DNA of 64,000 nt. It comes from Actinomycetota bacterium (GTDB taxonomy: Bacteria; Actinomycetota; Thermoleophilia; Miltoncostaeales; Miltoncostaeaceae). The stretch lies in the NCBI GenBank assembly GCA_016870155.1, contig VGCE01000006.1:36052-100051 (forward strand), in the 5' to 3' direction. Shown here piece after piece: positions 34,932 through 42,433 of this stretch. The first letter of the stretch is position 1. Every line of letters begins with the position of its first letter. The translations under genes were made by a program, and so were the position numbers. The notes under the pieces are model-generated. The model had not been told where the DNA came from and ran no database searches. It worked only from the letters and a program-made list of their open reading frames with translations.

Positions 34932-36293
34932 ATGATGTGGCCGCGGCGCGAGCCCGCGGTCAGGAAGCGAGTGCGACCCACGCGCCCGCTGCTGCTGGCG
35001 TTCCTGAGCGTCATCGCCGTGGGCACGGCGCTGCTCATGCTGCCCATCAGCAGCACCGGTTCCGAGGCGGCGCCATTTCGCGACGCCGTGTTCACCTCTG
35101 CGAGCGCGGTGACCGTGACGGGCCTCACCGTGGTGGACACGGCCAGCTACTGGACGGGGTTCGGCGAGGCGGTGCTGCTGGTGCTCATGCAGCTGGGCGG
35201 CCTGGGCATCATGACCTTCACGGCCCTGCTGGTGGTGATCATCGGAGGGCGCCTCGGCATGCGGCGCCGGCAGGCCGCGCAGGCCGAGCAGGGAATCCTC
35301 GATCCCGGCGAGATCAAGCGGGTGATCATCGGCGTGGCCATCCTCTCGGCGGCCATCGAGACCCTGCTCGCCATCGTGCTCTTCCTGCGCTTCCTCACGC
35401 TGGGGCTGAGCCCGGGCAACGCCGCCTGGGACGCCGCGTTCCAGTCGGTGAGCGCCTTCAACGGCGCCGGATTCTGCCTCTTCACCGACAGCCTCGCGCG
35501 GTTCCAGGGCGACGTCATCGTGCTCGGCGTCATCGCCATCGGCATCATCGCTGGCGGGCTCGGCGTGCCGGTGTGGGCCGACCTCACCCGGCGCAAGCGC
35601 ATGGGCCTGAAGCACCGCCGGTGGTCGTTCCACACCCGGCTCACGCTCATGGGCACGGCGATCCTGCTGGTGCTCGGGTTCCTGGTGATCACCATCTTCG
35701 AGTGGACCAACCCCGGCACGCTCGGCGGCATGCCGGTGGGCGAGCGGGTGCTGAACGGGGCCTTCCAGGCGGTGACGCCGCGATCGGCGGGCTTCTCCAC
35801 GGTGGACGTCGGCTCGATGCGCGAGGAGACCCTGCTCTTCACCGACTTCCTCATGCTCATCGGCGGCGGCAGCGTGTCGCCGGCCGGGGGCATCAAGGTC
35901 ACCACCATGCTGGTGCTGGTGTTGGCCACCACGGCGTCGCTGAAGGGTGCGGCCGACGTGCAGTTCATCGGCCGGCGACTGCCCACGGCGGCAATCCGCC
36001 AGGCGCTCGCCGTCACCGTCATCTTCGCCGGCTCGATCCTGGTGGGCACCATCGCGCTGCTCATCGCCGCGGACGTCGGCCTCAACGCCGCGCTCTTCGA
36101 GGTGACCTCGGCGTTCACCACCACCGGGCTGTCAACCGGCATCACCGGCTCGCTGCCGGGCGTCGCCCAAGGCATACTGATCGTGCTCATGGTGGTGGGA
36201 CGCCTCGCGCCGCAGCTCCTGGGCGCCGCGCTCGTGCTGCGCGAGACCGGAACCACCTACCGCTACCCCGAGGAGAGGCCGATCGTTGGCTAG
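34932..36293 (+). CDS. trkH: Potassium uptake channel subunit TrkH/KtrB
   Basis: The 453-residue membrane protein shows the four-fold M1-P-M2 repeat of Trk/Ktr proteins. Pore-loop segments are TSASAVTVTGLTVVD, SAFNGAGFCLF, TPRSAGFSTVD and TSAFTTTGLSTGI, each with the conserved selectivity-filter Gly. It conducts K+ inward under control of TrkA. The start ATG 34932 (or 34935) lacks both a ribosome site and a TANNNT close by, so the exact start is uncertain. The stop overlaps the trkA start by 8 bp. Confidence 0.93.
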   Translation: MMWPRREPAVRKRVRPTRPLLLAFLSVIAVGTALLMLPISSTGSEAAPFRDAVFTSASAVTVTGLTVVDTASYWTGFGEAVLLVLMQLGGLGIMTFTALLVVIIGGRLGMRRRQAAQAEQGILDPGEIKRVIIGVAILSAAIETLLAIVLFLRFLTLGLSPGNAAWDAAFQSVSAFNGAGFCLFTDSLARFQGDVIVLGVIAIGIIAGGLGVPVWADLTRRKRMGLKHRRWSFHTRLTLMGTAILLVLGFLVITIFEWTNPGTLGGMPVGERVLNGAFQAVTPRSAGFSTVDVGSMREETLLFTDFLMLIGGGSVSPAGGIKVTTMLVLVLATTASLKGAADVQFIGRRLPTAAIRQALAVTVIFAGSILVGTIALLIAADVGLNAALFEVTSAFTTTGLSTGITGSLPGVAQGILIVLMVVGRLAPQLLGAALVLRETGTTYRYPEERPIVG

Positions 36294-36942
36294 TCGCGCG
36301 CAGATCATGGTCGTGGGGCTCGGGCGGTTCGGGTCCGCCGCTGCGAGCAGCCTGGTGGAGCTCGGCCAGGACGTCATTGGCGTGGACAACGACGCGAAGC
36401 TCGTGCAGCGCAACGCCGCCATGCTTTCCGAGGCAGTGCAGGTTGACGCCACCGACATCGACGCCATGCGGCTCATCGGCGCGCTGGACGTGCAGACGGC
36501 CGTGGTGGCCATCGGCAACGACATCGAGGCCAGCATCCTGGCCGCGTCGGTGCTGCTGGAGCTCGAGGTGCCCCGGGTATGGGCCAAGGCGGTGAGCGAT
36601 CGCCATGGGCGCATCCTCGAGCGGCTGGGCGTGCACCGCGTGGTGTTCCCCGAGCGCGACATGGGCGACCGCGTGGCGCACGGCCTGGTGGGCCTGGCCA
36701 TCGACTTCGTGCTCATCGGAGCCGACTTCGCCATGGCCGAGACCACCGCGCCCAAGGAGGCCCTCGGGCGCACGCTGGCCGAGGTGGGGCTGCGCAGCAA
36801 GTACGACGTCACGGTGGTGTGCACCAAGGCGCCGGGTGGACGATTCAGCCTCACCGGCCCGGACACCGTGCTTCTCCCCGACGATATCCTGCTGGTCATC
36901 GGGGAGAAGGAGAACGTCGAGAGGTTCTCCCGCCTCGACTAG
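36286..36942 (+). CDS. trkA: Potassium channel regulatory subunit TrkA/KtrA
   Basis: The 218-residue protein has an N-terminal RCK Rossmann domain (IMVVGLGRFGSAAASSLVELGQDVIGVDND, nucleotide-binding) and a C-terminal RCK_C domain (LGRTLAEVGLRSKYDVTVVC ... DTVLLPDDILLVIGEKENVERF). It gates TrkH in response to NAD(H)/ATP-type ligands or c-di-AMP in related systems. Start TTG 36286 overlaps the trkH stop, giving tight coupling. Confidence 0.94.
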   Translation: MASRAQIMVVGLGRFGSAAASSLVELGQDVIGVDNDAKLVQRNAAMLSEAVQVDATDIDAMRLIGALDVQTAVVAIGNDIEASILAASVLLELEVPRVWAKAVSDRHGRILERLGVHRVVFPERDMGDRVAHGLVGLAIDFVLIGADFAMAETTAPKEALGRTLAEVGLRSKYDVTVVCTKAPGGRFSLTGPDTVLLPDDILLVIGEKENVERFSRLD

Positions 36943-37027
36943 GCGCCCTGGCGCGCCGCTAGGGCCAGAGGCTGCGGGCCGGCGACACCCGACAGCGCCA
37001 CGCGGGCCAGGCGGGTGACGACGGAAC

Positions 37028-37182
37028 GGAGAGTGGGTTCTCCAGAGGATGGTGTGCTCACGCCGAGGGCGCACTACGCGCAACTGTGAGTATCCCCGTA
37101 GAATCGCTGTTCCCACGCGGGAAAAGCGCCCTCGGCGCAGCCTTGGTGGGTTACCCCGAAACCCGATGTCCCGGGGGACCGG
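37028..37182 (+). ncRNA. Candidate structured RNA (hairpin chain with three-way-junction core)
   Basis: Between trkA and the convergent VWA operon lies a run of pairing segments. P0 is GGAGA/TCTCC (37028-37043). P1, a 12-bp perfect stem (37061-37072 with 37126-37137), encloses P2, CTACG/CGTAG (37074-37078 with 37097-37101), and P3, TTCCC/GGGAA (37110-37123). P4 is GGGTT/AACCC (37148-37164), and a GTCC-rich P5 ends near 37182. There is no ORF. A -10-like TAGAAT (37099-37104) is also present. Strand is undetermined, and no known RNA family was recognised. It could instead be a composite terminator for the two convergent operons. Confidence 0.4.
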
Positions 37183-37190
37183 GATCCGGC

Positions 37191-38174
37191 TCAGCGGAGG
37201 GGGGGTAGCACCCCTGTTACCGCCCCGGGACCACTGGCCACCGGCCTCGTACGGGCCACGAGCAGCAGCACCCCGGCGCCGCCCAGCAGCAGCAGGGCGA
37301 GCAGCGGAGCCAGCACGGTGAGCTGGCGCACGGTGGGCACCTGCGTGAGCGCGCCACCGATGTCCTCGAAGATTCGCACCAGGTCATCGGTGGACGTGGT
37401 CTGGGCGAATACCCCGCCGGTCTGGGTGGCCATGGCCGCCAGGGTCTCCGGCGGCGGCGGCCTGTCGGGGCGGCCGGGGTCGTTGCCCAGCATCACGGTG
37501 TAGACCGGCACGCGCTTCTCGCGGGCGCGCTGGGTGGCATCCTCGGGCGTGATCCCCACGTTGCCCGCGCCATCGGTGAGCACCAGCACGCGGCCGGCCG
37601 ACTGCTGCGGCGTGGCCGGCAGCGAGTCGAGCACGCCGGCACCGCTCAACGCGCCCAGGCTGGCCACCACGGCCGACCCGAGGGCGGTGCCCTCCTTCAC
37701 CTCGACGTTGTCGAGCGCGGCGCGCACCGCCGGGCGGTCGAGCGTGGGCGCCACGCGCACCACTGCCCGGTCGTTGAAGGTGGCCAGGCCCACGAGGGCC
37801 TCATCGGGCGCGGCGTCGAGGAACCGGTTGGCGGCCTCCGTCGCGGCATCGAGGCGCGTGGGCTGCAGGTCGGTCTTCTGCATGCTCTTCGAGGTGTCGA
37901 TGGCCAGCATCACCGCGCCCTGGCGGCGTTCCTCGGTGGTGTCCACGGCCGGGCGCGCAAGGGCGACGGGTCCCATTGCCGCGGCCAGGATGGCCAGGCC
38001 CAGCGCCACGCGGCGCAGCATGCGGGCGCGCGAATCGGCCCCGATGGCCATCACGCGCGGGTCGGCGAACGCCCCGGCGGCCTCGCCGCGCTGGCGCTCC
38101 CACACCACGGCCAGCGCCACCAGCACGGGAACGATGAGCAGCGCCCACAGCCACATCGGCGAGAGGAAGGTCAC
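37191..38174 (-). CDS. VWA-domain membrane protein (BatA-like), second copy
   Basis: The 327-residue protein has an N-terminal membrane segment pair (FLSPMWLWALLIVPVLVALAVVW and LGLAILAAAMGPVAL). Next comes a von Willebrand A domain with a MIDAS motif (LAIDTSKSMQKTD = DxSxS), VLVLTDGAGNVG, and a C-terminal helix (LTVLAPLLALLLLGGAGVLLLVA). It is the last gene of the MoxR-DUF58-VWA-VWA operon and overlaps its upstream neighbour (GTGA). In related bacteria these proteins assist folding or assembly of envelope proteins or oxidoreductases. Confidence 0.87.
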   Translation of the reverse strand: MTFLSPMWLWALLIVPVLVALAVVWERQRGEAAGAFADPRVMAIGADSRARMLRRVALGLAILAAAMGPVALARPAVDTTEERRQGAVMLAIDTSKSMQKTDLQPTRLDAATEAANRFLDAAPDEALVGLATFNDRAVVRVAPTLDRPAVRAALDNVEVKEGTALGSAVVASLGALSGAGVLDSLPATPQQSAGRVLVLTDGAGNVGITPEDATQRAREKRVPVYTVMLGNDPGRPDRPPPPETLAAMATQTGGVFAQTTSTDDLVRIFEDIGGALTQVPTVRQLTVLAPLLALLLLGGAGVLLLVARTRPVASGPGAVTGVLPPLR

Positions 38175-39112
38175 AGCCGCGGCCCCACGCGCCAGGCCGC
38201 CACGCCGGCCATCACCAGCAGCAGCGCCGCGAGTGCGGTGGGCCAGGCGGTGGCCTCGCTCATGATGGTCTTGGTGCCGACGAACGTGCCGAGGTCCTCA
38301 TACACCGTGCGCACCGACTCGGCGTCCTTGCTCTCGAAGGCCTCTCCCCCGGTGATCTCGGCCACGGCCGCCAGCGACGCCGGGTCGGGCGGCACGGCGC
38401 GGCCATCGGGCAGCACGCCCTCGGCCGTGCCGAGGGCCACGGTGTACACCGGCACGCCGGAATCCTTGGCCACCTGTGCGGCGTCCTGCGGAATGGTGCC
38501 CACGGTGTTGGCGCCGTCGGAGAGCAGCAGCACGCGGGCGCTCCTCACCGTGTCCGCCCCCGGCTGGGTGGAACGGATGGCCTCCACCGACGAGATGATC
38601 GCCTCGCCCGACGCCGTGGCGCCGTCAGCCACCAGGGAGTCCACCGAGCGCTTGAACGCCTCGCGGTCGGTGGACGGCGGCAGCAGCACGTCGGCCTGGC
38701 CGTTGAAGGCCACGAGGCCCACCTGGAACTGCCGCGGCACCTTATCGGCGAAGGTCTTGGCGGCGTCCTGCGCGGCGCGCAGGCGGTAGGGCGACACATC
38801 ATCGGCGGCCATCGATCCCGACACGTCGATGGCCAGCATGATGGTGCCCTCCTCGCGGGGCACGCTGGTCACCGACTCCGGCCGGGCCAGGGCCACGGTG
38901 AAGGCCGTGAGGGCCAGCACCAGCAGTGCGCCGGGCAGCCAGCGGGTCCAGCGGCGGCGTGGGGCGGCGAAGGCCACCAGGTCGAGGTCGGCGAACGGCA
39001 CGGCCGCGCGACGGCTGCCGCGGCGCTCGCGCAGCACCCACCAGGCCACACCCGCGAACAGCGGGATGAGCAGCAGCAGGGCCGAGGGGCTCGCGAAACT
39101 CACGATGCTCAC
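38171..39112 (-). CDS. VWA-domain membrane protein (BatA-like), first copy
   Basis: The 313-residue paralogue of the following gene has ALLLLIPLFAGVAWWVLRERR as N-terminal anchor and the MIDAS-bearing MLAIDVSGSMAADD. Later it has VLLLSDGANTVG and a C-terminal helix (TALAALLLVMAGVAAW). The MIDAS metal site is intact (DxSxS plus the downstream Asp). Start GTG 39112 overlaps the DUF58 stop. Two adjacent VWA copies suggest a heterodimer. Confidence 0.87.
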   Translation of the reverse strand: MSIVSFASPSALLLLIPLFAGVAWWVLRERRGSRRAAVPFADLDLVAFAAPRRRWTRWLPGALLVLALTAFTVALARPESVTSVPREEGTIMLAIDVSGSMAADDVSPYRLRAAQDAAKTFADKVPRQFQVGLVAFNGQADVLLPPSTDREAFKRSVDSLVADGATASGEAIISSVEAIRSTQPGADTVRSARVLLLSDGANTVGTIPQDAAQVAKDSGVPVYTVALGTAEGVLPDGRAVPPDPASLAAVAEITGGEAFESKDAESVRTVYEDLGTFVGTKTIMSEATAWPTALAALLLVMAGVAAWRVGPRL

Positions 39113-40044
39113 GCGGCCCTCCGGGCGGGCCGGGCGGTGCCCAGCGCACGCGCTATGTCGAGCAGCCAGTCGCGGCCGGGCTCCATCACCACATAGCGCG
39201 CGCCCGTGCGGGCGATCATCGCCCGGCGGCGGCGCTCGGCATCCCCCACCGCCGCGGCGAAGCGCTGCTGGAAAAGCGGGTCAGAGGTATCAACCAACAG
39301 CGTGCGACCGGTCTCCACATCGCGCAGGGGAATCACCCCGACCGGCGGGATATCCCGCTCGCGCCGGTCGCGGATCTCCACCACGATCACGTCGTGCTTG
39401 CGGCTGAGCCCGCCGATGGCGCGCTCCAGCCCCTCGGCCCAAGGCATGTCGCTGATGATCACCACCATGCCGCGGTGCTTGGCCACGCGACCCATGAGGC
39501 TCACGGCCCGGGCCAGGTCGGTGCGGCCCTCCCCATGGGGCACCACCGATTCCACGGCGGCCACGGCCTCGATGAGCCCGCGGCGATCACCGCGCGGGGG
39601 GTGCATCAGGTCGAGGTCGCCACGGGTGGTCACGGCCAGGCCCAGCCGGTCGCCGCGCCGGCGCAGCACCACACCCAGCGCCGCCACCACCTCGCGGGCC
39701 TGCTCGATCTTGGTGCCGCCGTGCGTGCCGAAGGCCATGGACGGCGACATGTCCACGAGCGCCCAGGTGGTGAGCACGGGCTCGAGCTCGGGCACGCGCA
39801 CCATGGGCTGGCCCGACCGCGCGGTGAGCGGCCAGTCGATCCACCGCACGTCGTCGCCCGGCTCGTACGCACGCGTGATCGCGGCCTCGCCGCCGGGGCC
39901 CGGGCGCCGTCCGCGCCGCTCGCCCTGCAGAAGGCCGTCGAGCCTGCGCCCCACCCGCACCTCCACGCGCCGCAGCAGCGACGCGGCGCTGCGGCCGATG
40001 GACGCCGACTGCGCCTGGGCGTCAGCCGGCGGCGCGGCCGCCAC
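39109..40044 (-). CDS. DUF58 domain protein (VWA-like) of the MoxR operon
   Basis: The 311-residue protein contains the DUF58 signature GRRPGPGGEAAITRAYEPGDDVRWIDWPLTARSGQPMVR. A VWA-like fold follows (WALVDMSPSMAFG = MIDAS-like DxSxS; VVIISDMPWAEG). There is no membrane segment, so it probably bridges the MoxR ATPase and the membrane VWA proteins. Start GTG 40044 overlaps the 3' end of moxR by 23 bp. Confidence 0.87.
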   Translation of the reverse strand: MAAAPPADAQAQSASIGRSAASLLRRVEVRVGRRLDGLLQGERRGRRPGPGGEAAITRAYEPGDDVRWIDWPLTARSGQPMVRVPELEPVLTTWALVDMSPSMAFGTHGGTKIEQAREVVAALGVVLRRRGDRLGLAVTTRGDLDLMHPPRGDRRGLIEAVAAVESVVPHGEGRTDLARAVSLMGRVAKHRGMVVIISDMPWAEGLERAIGGLSRKHDVIVVEIRDRRERDIPPVGVIPLRDVETGRTLLVDTSDPLFQQRFAAAVGDAERRRRAMIARTGARYVVMEPGRDWLLDIARALGTARPARRAA

Positions 40045-41089
40045 CGATCTCCACCTTGGGCTGGGGGATCGCCGCGACGATGCGGTCGAGCACCTGGTCG
40101 GGCTCCACCTCGGCCGCCAGGGCCTCGTAGCTCAGCACCACGCGGTGGCGCAGGCAGTCGTGGAACAGCGACGCGACATCCTCGGGCAGCACGTACGAGC
40201 GGCCGCGCATCACGGCCAGCGCGCGAGCGCCGCGGATGAGCGACAGCGATGCGCGCGGCGACCCGCCGAGCTCCAGGTAAGGCGCCAGGTCGGGCAGGCC
40301 GGCATCGGCGGGGTTCCTGGTGGCGCTCACCAGCTGCACGGCGTACGAGCGAACGCGGTGGTCGACGAAGACCTCATCGGCCTTCGTCTGCAGCTCGATG
40401 ATCTGGTCGGGGTCGAGCAGGCGGCGCGGCTCGGGCGGGTCGGACGCCATGCGGCGCACGATCTCCTCCTCATCGGCCGCCGTGGGGTAGCCCACCACCA
40501 GCTTGAAGATGAAGCGGTCGAGCTGGGCCTCGGGCAGGGCGTACACGCCTTCGCTCTCGATGGGGTTCTGCGTGGCCAGCACGAAGAACGGCGTGTCCAC
40601 CGGGTGGGTGTCACCGGCGATCGACGCGTGGCCCTCGGCCATCACCTCGAGCAGCGCCGACTGCACCTTGGCGGGGGCGCGGTTGATCTCGTCGGCCAGC
40701 ACGAAGTTGGCGAACACCGGACCGAGGCGCGTGGTGAACTCGCCCTCGCGGTCGAGCACCTGCCCGCCCACGACGTCGCTCGGCACCAGGTCCGGCGTGA
40801 ACTGGATGCGGCTGAACTTCCCGCCCGACACCTTCGCGGTGGTCTCGAGCGTGAGGGTCTTGGCAAGCCCCGGCACGCCCTCCAGCAGCACGTGACCGCG
40901 CGCCAGCAAGGCCACGAGGATGCGGTCGAGCAGCTCGTCCTGCCCCACCACCACGCGGCGGAGCTCGTACAGCACGGCCTCCAGCCGGTCGCGCGGCGTG
41001 GCCGCGGGCGACGGCACGGCGAACGCGCCCTCCGCGGTGCCCCCTGCAGCGCCCTCGCCGGGCTGCGGGAACCCAATGGGCTCGGTCAT
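40022..41089 (-). CDS. MoxR-family AAA+ ATPase
   Basis: The ATP-driven chaperone component of the MoxR-VWA system, about 355 residues. It shows a Walker A variant (LLEGVPGLAKTLTLE), Walker B (FVLADEINRAPAKVQSALLE), sensor-1 (FVLATQNPIE) and a sensor-2 Arg region (GGSPRASLSL). ATG 41089 is preferred because AAGGAG lies 5-6 nt upstream; GTG 41110 would overlap the upstream protease gene. A Gly/Ala-rich N-terminus of about 35 residues precedes the core. Confidence 0.9.
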   Translation of the reverse strand: MTEPIGFPQPGEGAAGGTAEGAFAVPSPAATPRDRLEAVLYELRRVVVGQDELLDRILVALLARGHVLLEGVPGLAKTLTLETTAKVSGGKFSRIQFTPDLVPSDVVGGQVLDREGEFTTRLGPVFANFVLADEINRAPAKVQSALLEVMAEGHASIAGDTHPVDTPFFVLATQNPIESEGVYALPEAQLDRFIFKLVVGYPTAADEEEIVRRMASDPPEPRRLLDPDQIIELQTKADEVFVDHRVRSYAVQLVSATRNPADAGLPDLAPYLELGGSPRASLSLIRGARALAVMRGRSYVLPEDVASLFHDCLRHRVVLSYEALAAEVEPDQVLDRIVAAIPQPKVEIGGGRAAG

Positions 41090-41106
41090 GCCTGCTCCTT
41101 CGTCGC

Positions 41107-42099
41107 TCACTTGACGTTCTCCAGTTCGATTCGCACCTGGTTCGCGGGCACCGCGAATCCGATGCCGACGTTGCCCGGCACGGGCGAGTTGATGGACGTG
41201 GGCACCCCCACGAGGCGGCCGCGAAGGTCGAACAGGCCGCCGCCGGAGTTGCCGGGATTGATGGGGGCGTCGGTCTGGATCATCCGCATGCCCGAGTCGC
41301 CGGCACGGTTGACGGCGCTCACGACCCCCACGGTGACCGTGCCCTGCAGGCCGAACGGACTGCCGATGGCGAACACCTGGTCACCCGAGCGCAGCGCGCC
41401 ATCGGGCTCGGATGCGAGGTCGACGCCCTCCCCCACCGATCCCTTGGGCTTGAGCACCGCGAGGTCCCTCGACGGGTTCTTCGCCGCGATGGTGGCGGGC
41501 ACCCGGCGCTTGTCGGCGGTGATCACCAGCACCTCATCGCCCGACGCGCCCTCGATCACGTGGTTGTTGGTGATGATGAGCCCGCGGGGCTTGATGACCA
41601 CCCCGCTGCCCAGGCCACCCGGCGTCTGCACCTGCACCACGGCGCTGTCGACCGCCGCGATGGCGTCCTGCAGCGGAAGGCGCGACTGCGATTCCGCGGA
41701 CGCGGACCCGGTGGTCGGCTCGGATCCCGTGCCCGATGATGGGTCGTCGAGCAGGTAGGTCGTGGCCCCGCCGGCGACAGCGCCGGCGATGAGCGCCGCG
41801 GCCACCAGCGCGGCCATGCCGGATCGGCGCCGCCCGGTGCCATCGCCCGCCCTGCGTTCGGGCTTCGGCTCGCGCGCGGCGCGCCCGATGGCACGAGTGC
41901 CCGTGGGCGGCACGGGCGGCGGCGGGGATGCCGCGCCGGCGTTGACGTGGGGCGCCTCGCCAGCCGGGTCAACCGGGCCGAGCGGCGGCAGGGCGCCCTG
42001 CGACGGCGCGCGGCGCGGCGCCAGGGGTGGAAGGCCCTCGGCCTGCCCCGGACGGGGATCCAGCGGAGGAAGCGGCTCGTTCATGCCCTCATCTTGCAC
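41107..42099 (-). CDS. HtrA-like membrane-anchored serine protease without PDZ domain
   Basis: Start GTG 42099 is set by -10 TAGGGT (42107-42112) 7 nt upstream. The 330-residue product has a Pro-rich cytosolic N-terminus (PPLDPRPGQ, PPLGPVDPAG), one transmembrane helix (MAALVAAALIAGAVAGGATTYLL), and a trypsin-like domain. The triad is His in NNHVIEG, Asp in RDLAVLKPKG and Ser in NPGNSGGGLFDL. It stops right after the protease fold, so the usual PDZ domains are missing. It precedes moxR in the same direction and may belong to the envelope-quality-control operon. Confidence 0.88.
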   Translation of the reverse strand: MQDEGMNEPLPPLDPRPGQAEGLPPLAPRRAPSQGALPPLGPVDPAGEAPHVNAGAASPPPPVPPTGTRAIGRAAREPKPERRAGDGTGRRRSGMAALVAAALIAGAVAGGATTYLLDDPSSGTGSEPTTGSASAESQSRLPLQDAIAAVDSAVVQVQTPGGLGSGVVIKPRGLIITNNHVIEGASGDEVLVITADKRRVPATIAAKNPSRDLAVLKPKGSVGEGVDLASEPDGALRSGDQVFAIGSPFGLQGTVTVGVVSAVNRAGDSGMRMIQTDAPINPGNSGGGLFDLRGRLVGVPTSINSPVPGNVGIGFAVPANQVRIELENVK

Positions 42100-42169
42100 G
42101 GGCGGCACCCTATGCGGCGCATGTGAAGGGCGGGGTAACGCAGGTTAGGAGGAGATGAAGAACGCCGGA

Positions 42170-42433
42170 TCAGGTTCCGGCAGCACCCCCGCGATGATCA
42201 CGCGTGCGCTCCACCTCGTCAATGCGATCGGCGAGCTCGTCGGCCAGCATGGCCCGGGTGCTGGCGCGCTCGGCGAGTATGCGCAGCCGGGCAAGCTCAA
42301 TGCGACCGTCGGCGTCGAGGCCATCCGCTCGGTCCAGCGCCTCGAGGCGAGCGATGTCGACGGCGATCTCCCGCACGCGATCCCAGCGGCGATCGGCCAC
42401 CGTGCCCGCGCCGTCGGGATCATCCGCGCTCAT
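42170..42433 (-). CDS. Uncharacterised 87-residue helical protein, coupled to helicase
   Basis: The ATG overlaps the helicase stop (ATGA). The sequence is highly charged and helical with heptad-like leucines (IARLEALDRADGLDADGRIELARLRILAERASTRAMLADELADRIDEVERTRD), which suggests a coiled-coil. No membrane segment is seen. Translational coupling implies it works with the helicase or is made in fixed ratio to it. The family is not recognised. Confidence 0.6.
   Translation of the reverse strand: MSADDPDGAGTVADRRWDRVREIAVDIARLEALDRADGLDADGRIELARLRILAERASTRAMLADELADRIDEVERTRDHRGGAAGT

Noticed and set aside
37191..42099. Interpreting the MoxR-VWA operon as a novel defence system
   Set aside because: Gene content and order (MoxR, DUF58, two VWA membrane proteins) match the known MoxR/Bat-type chaperone arrangement.
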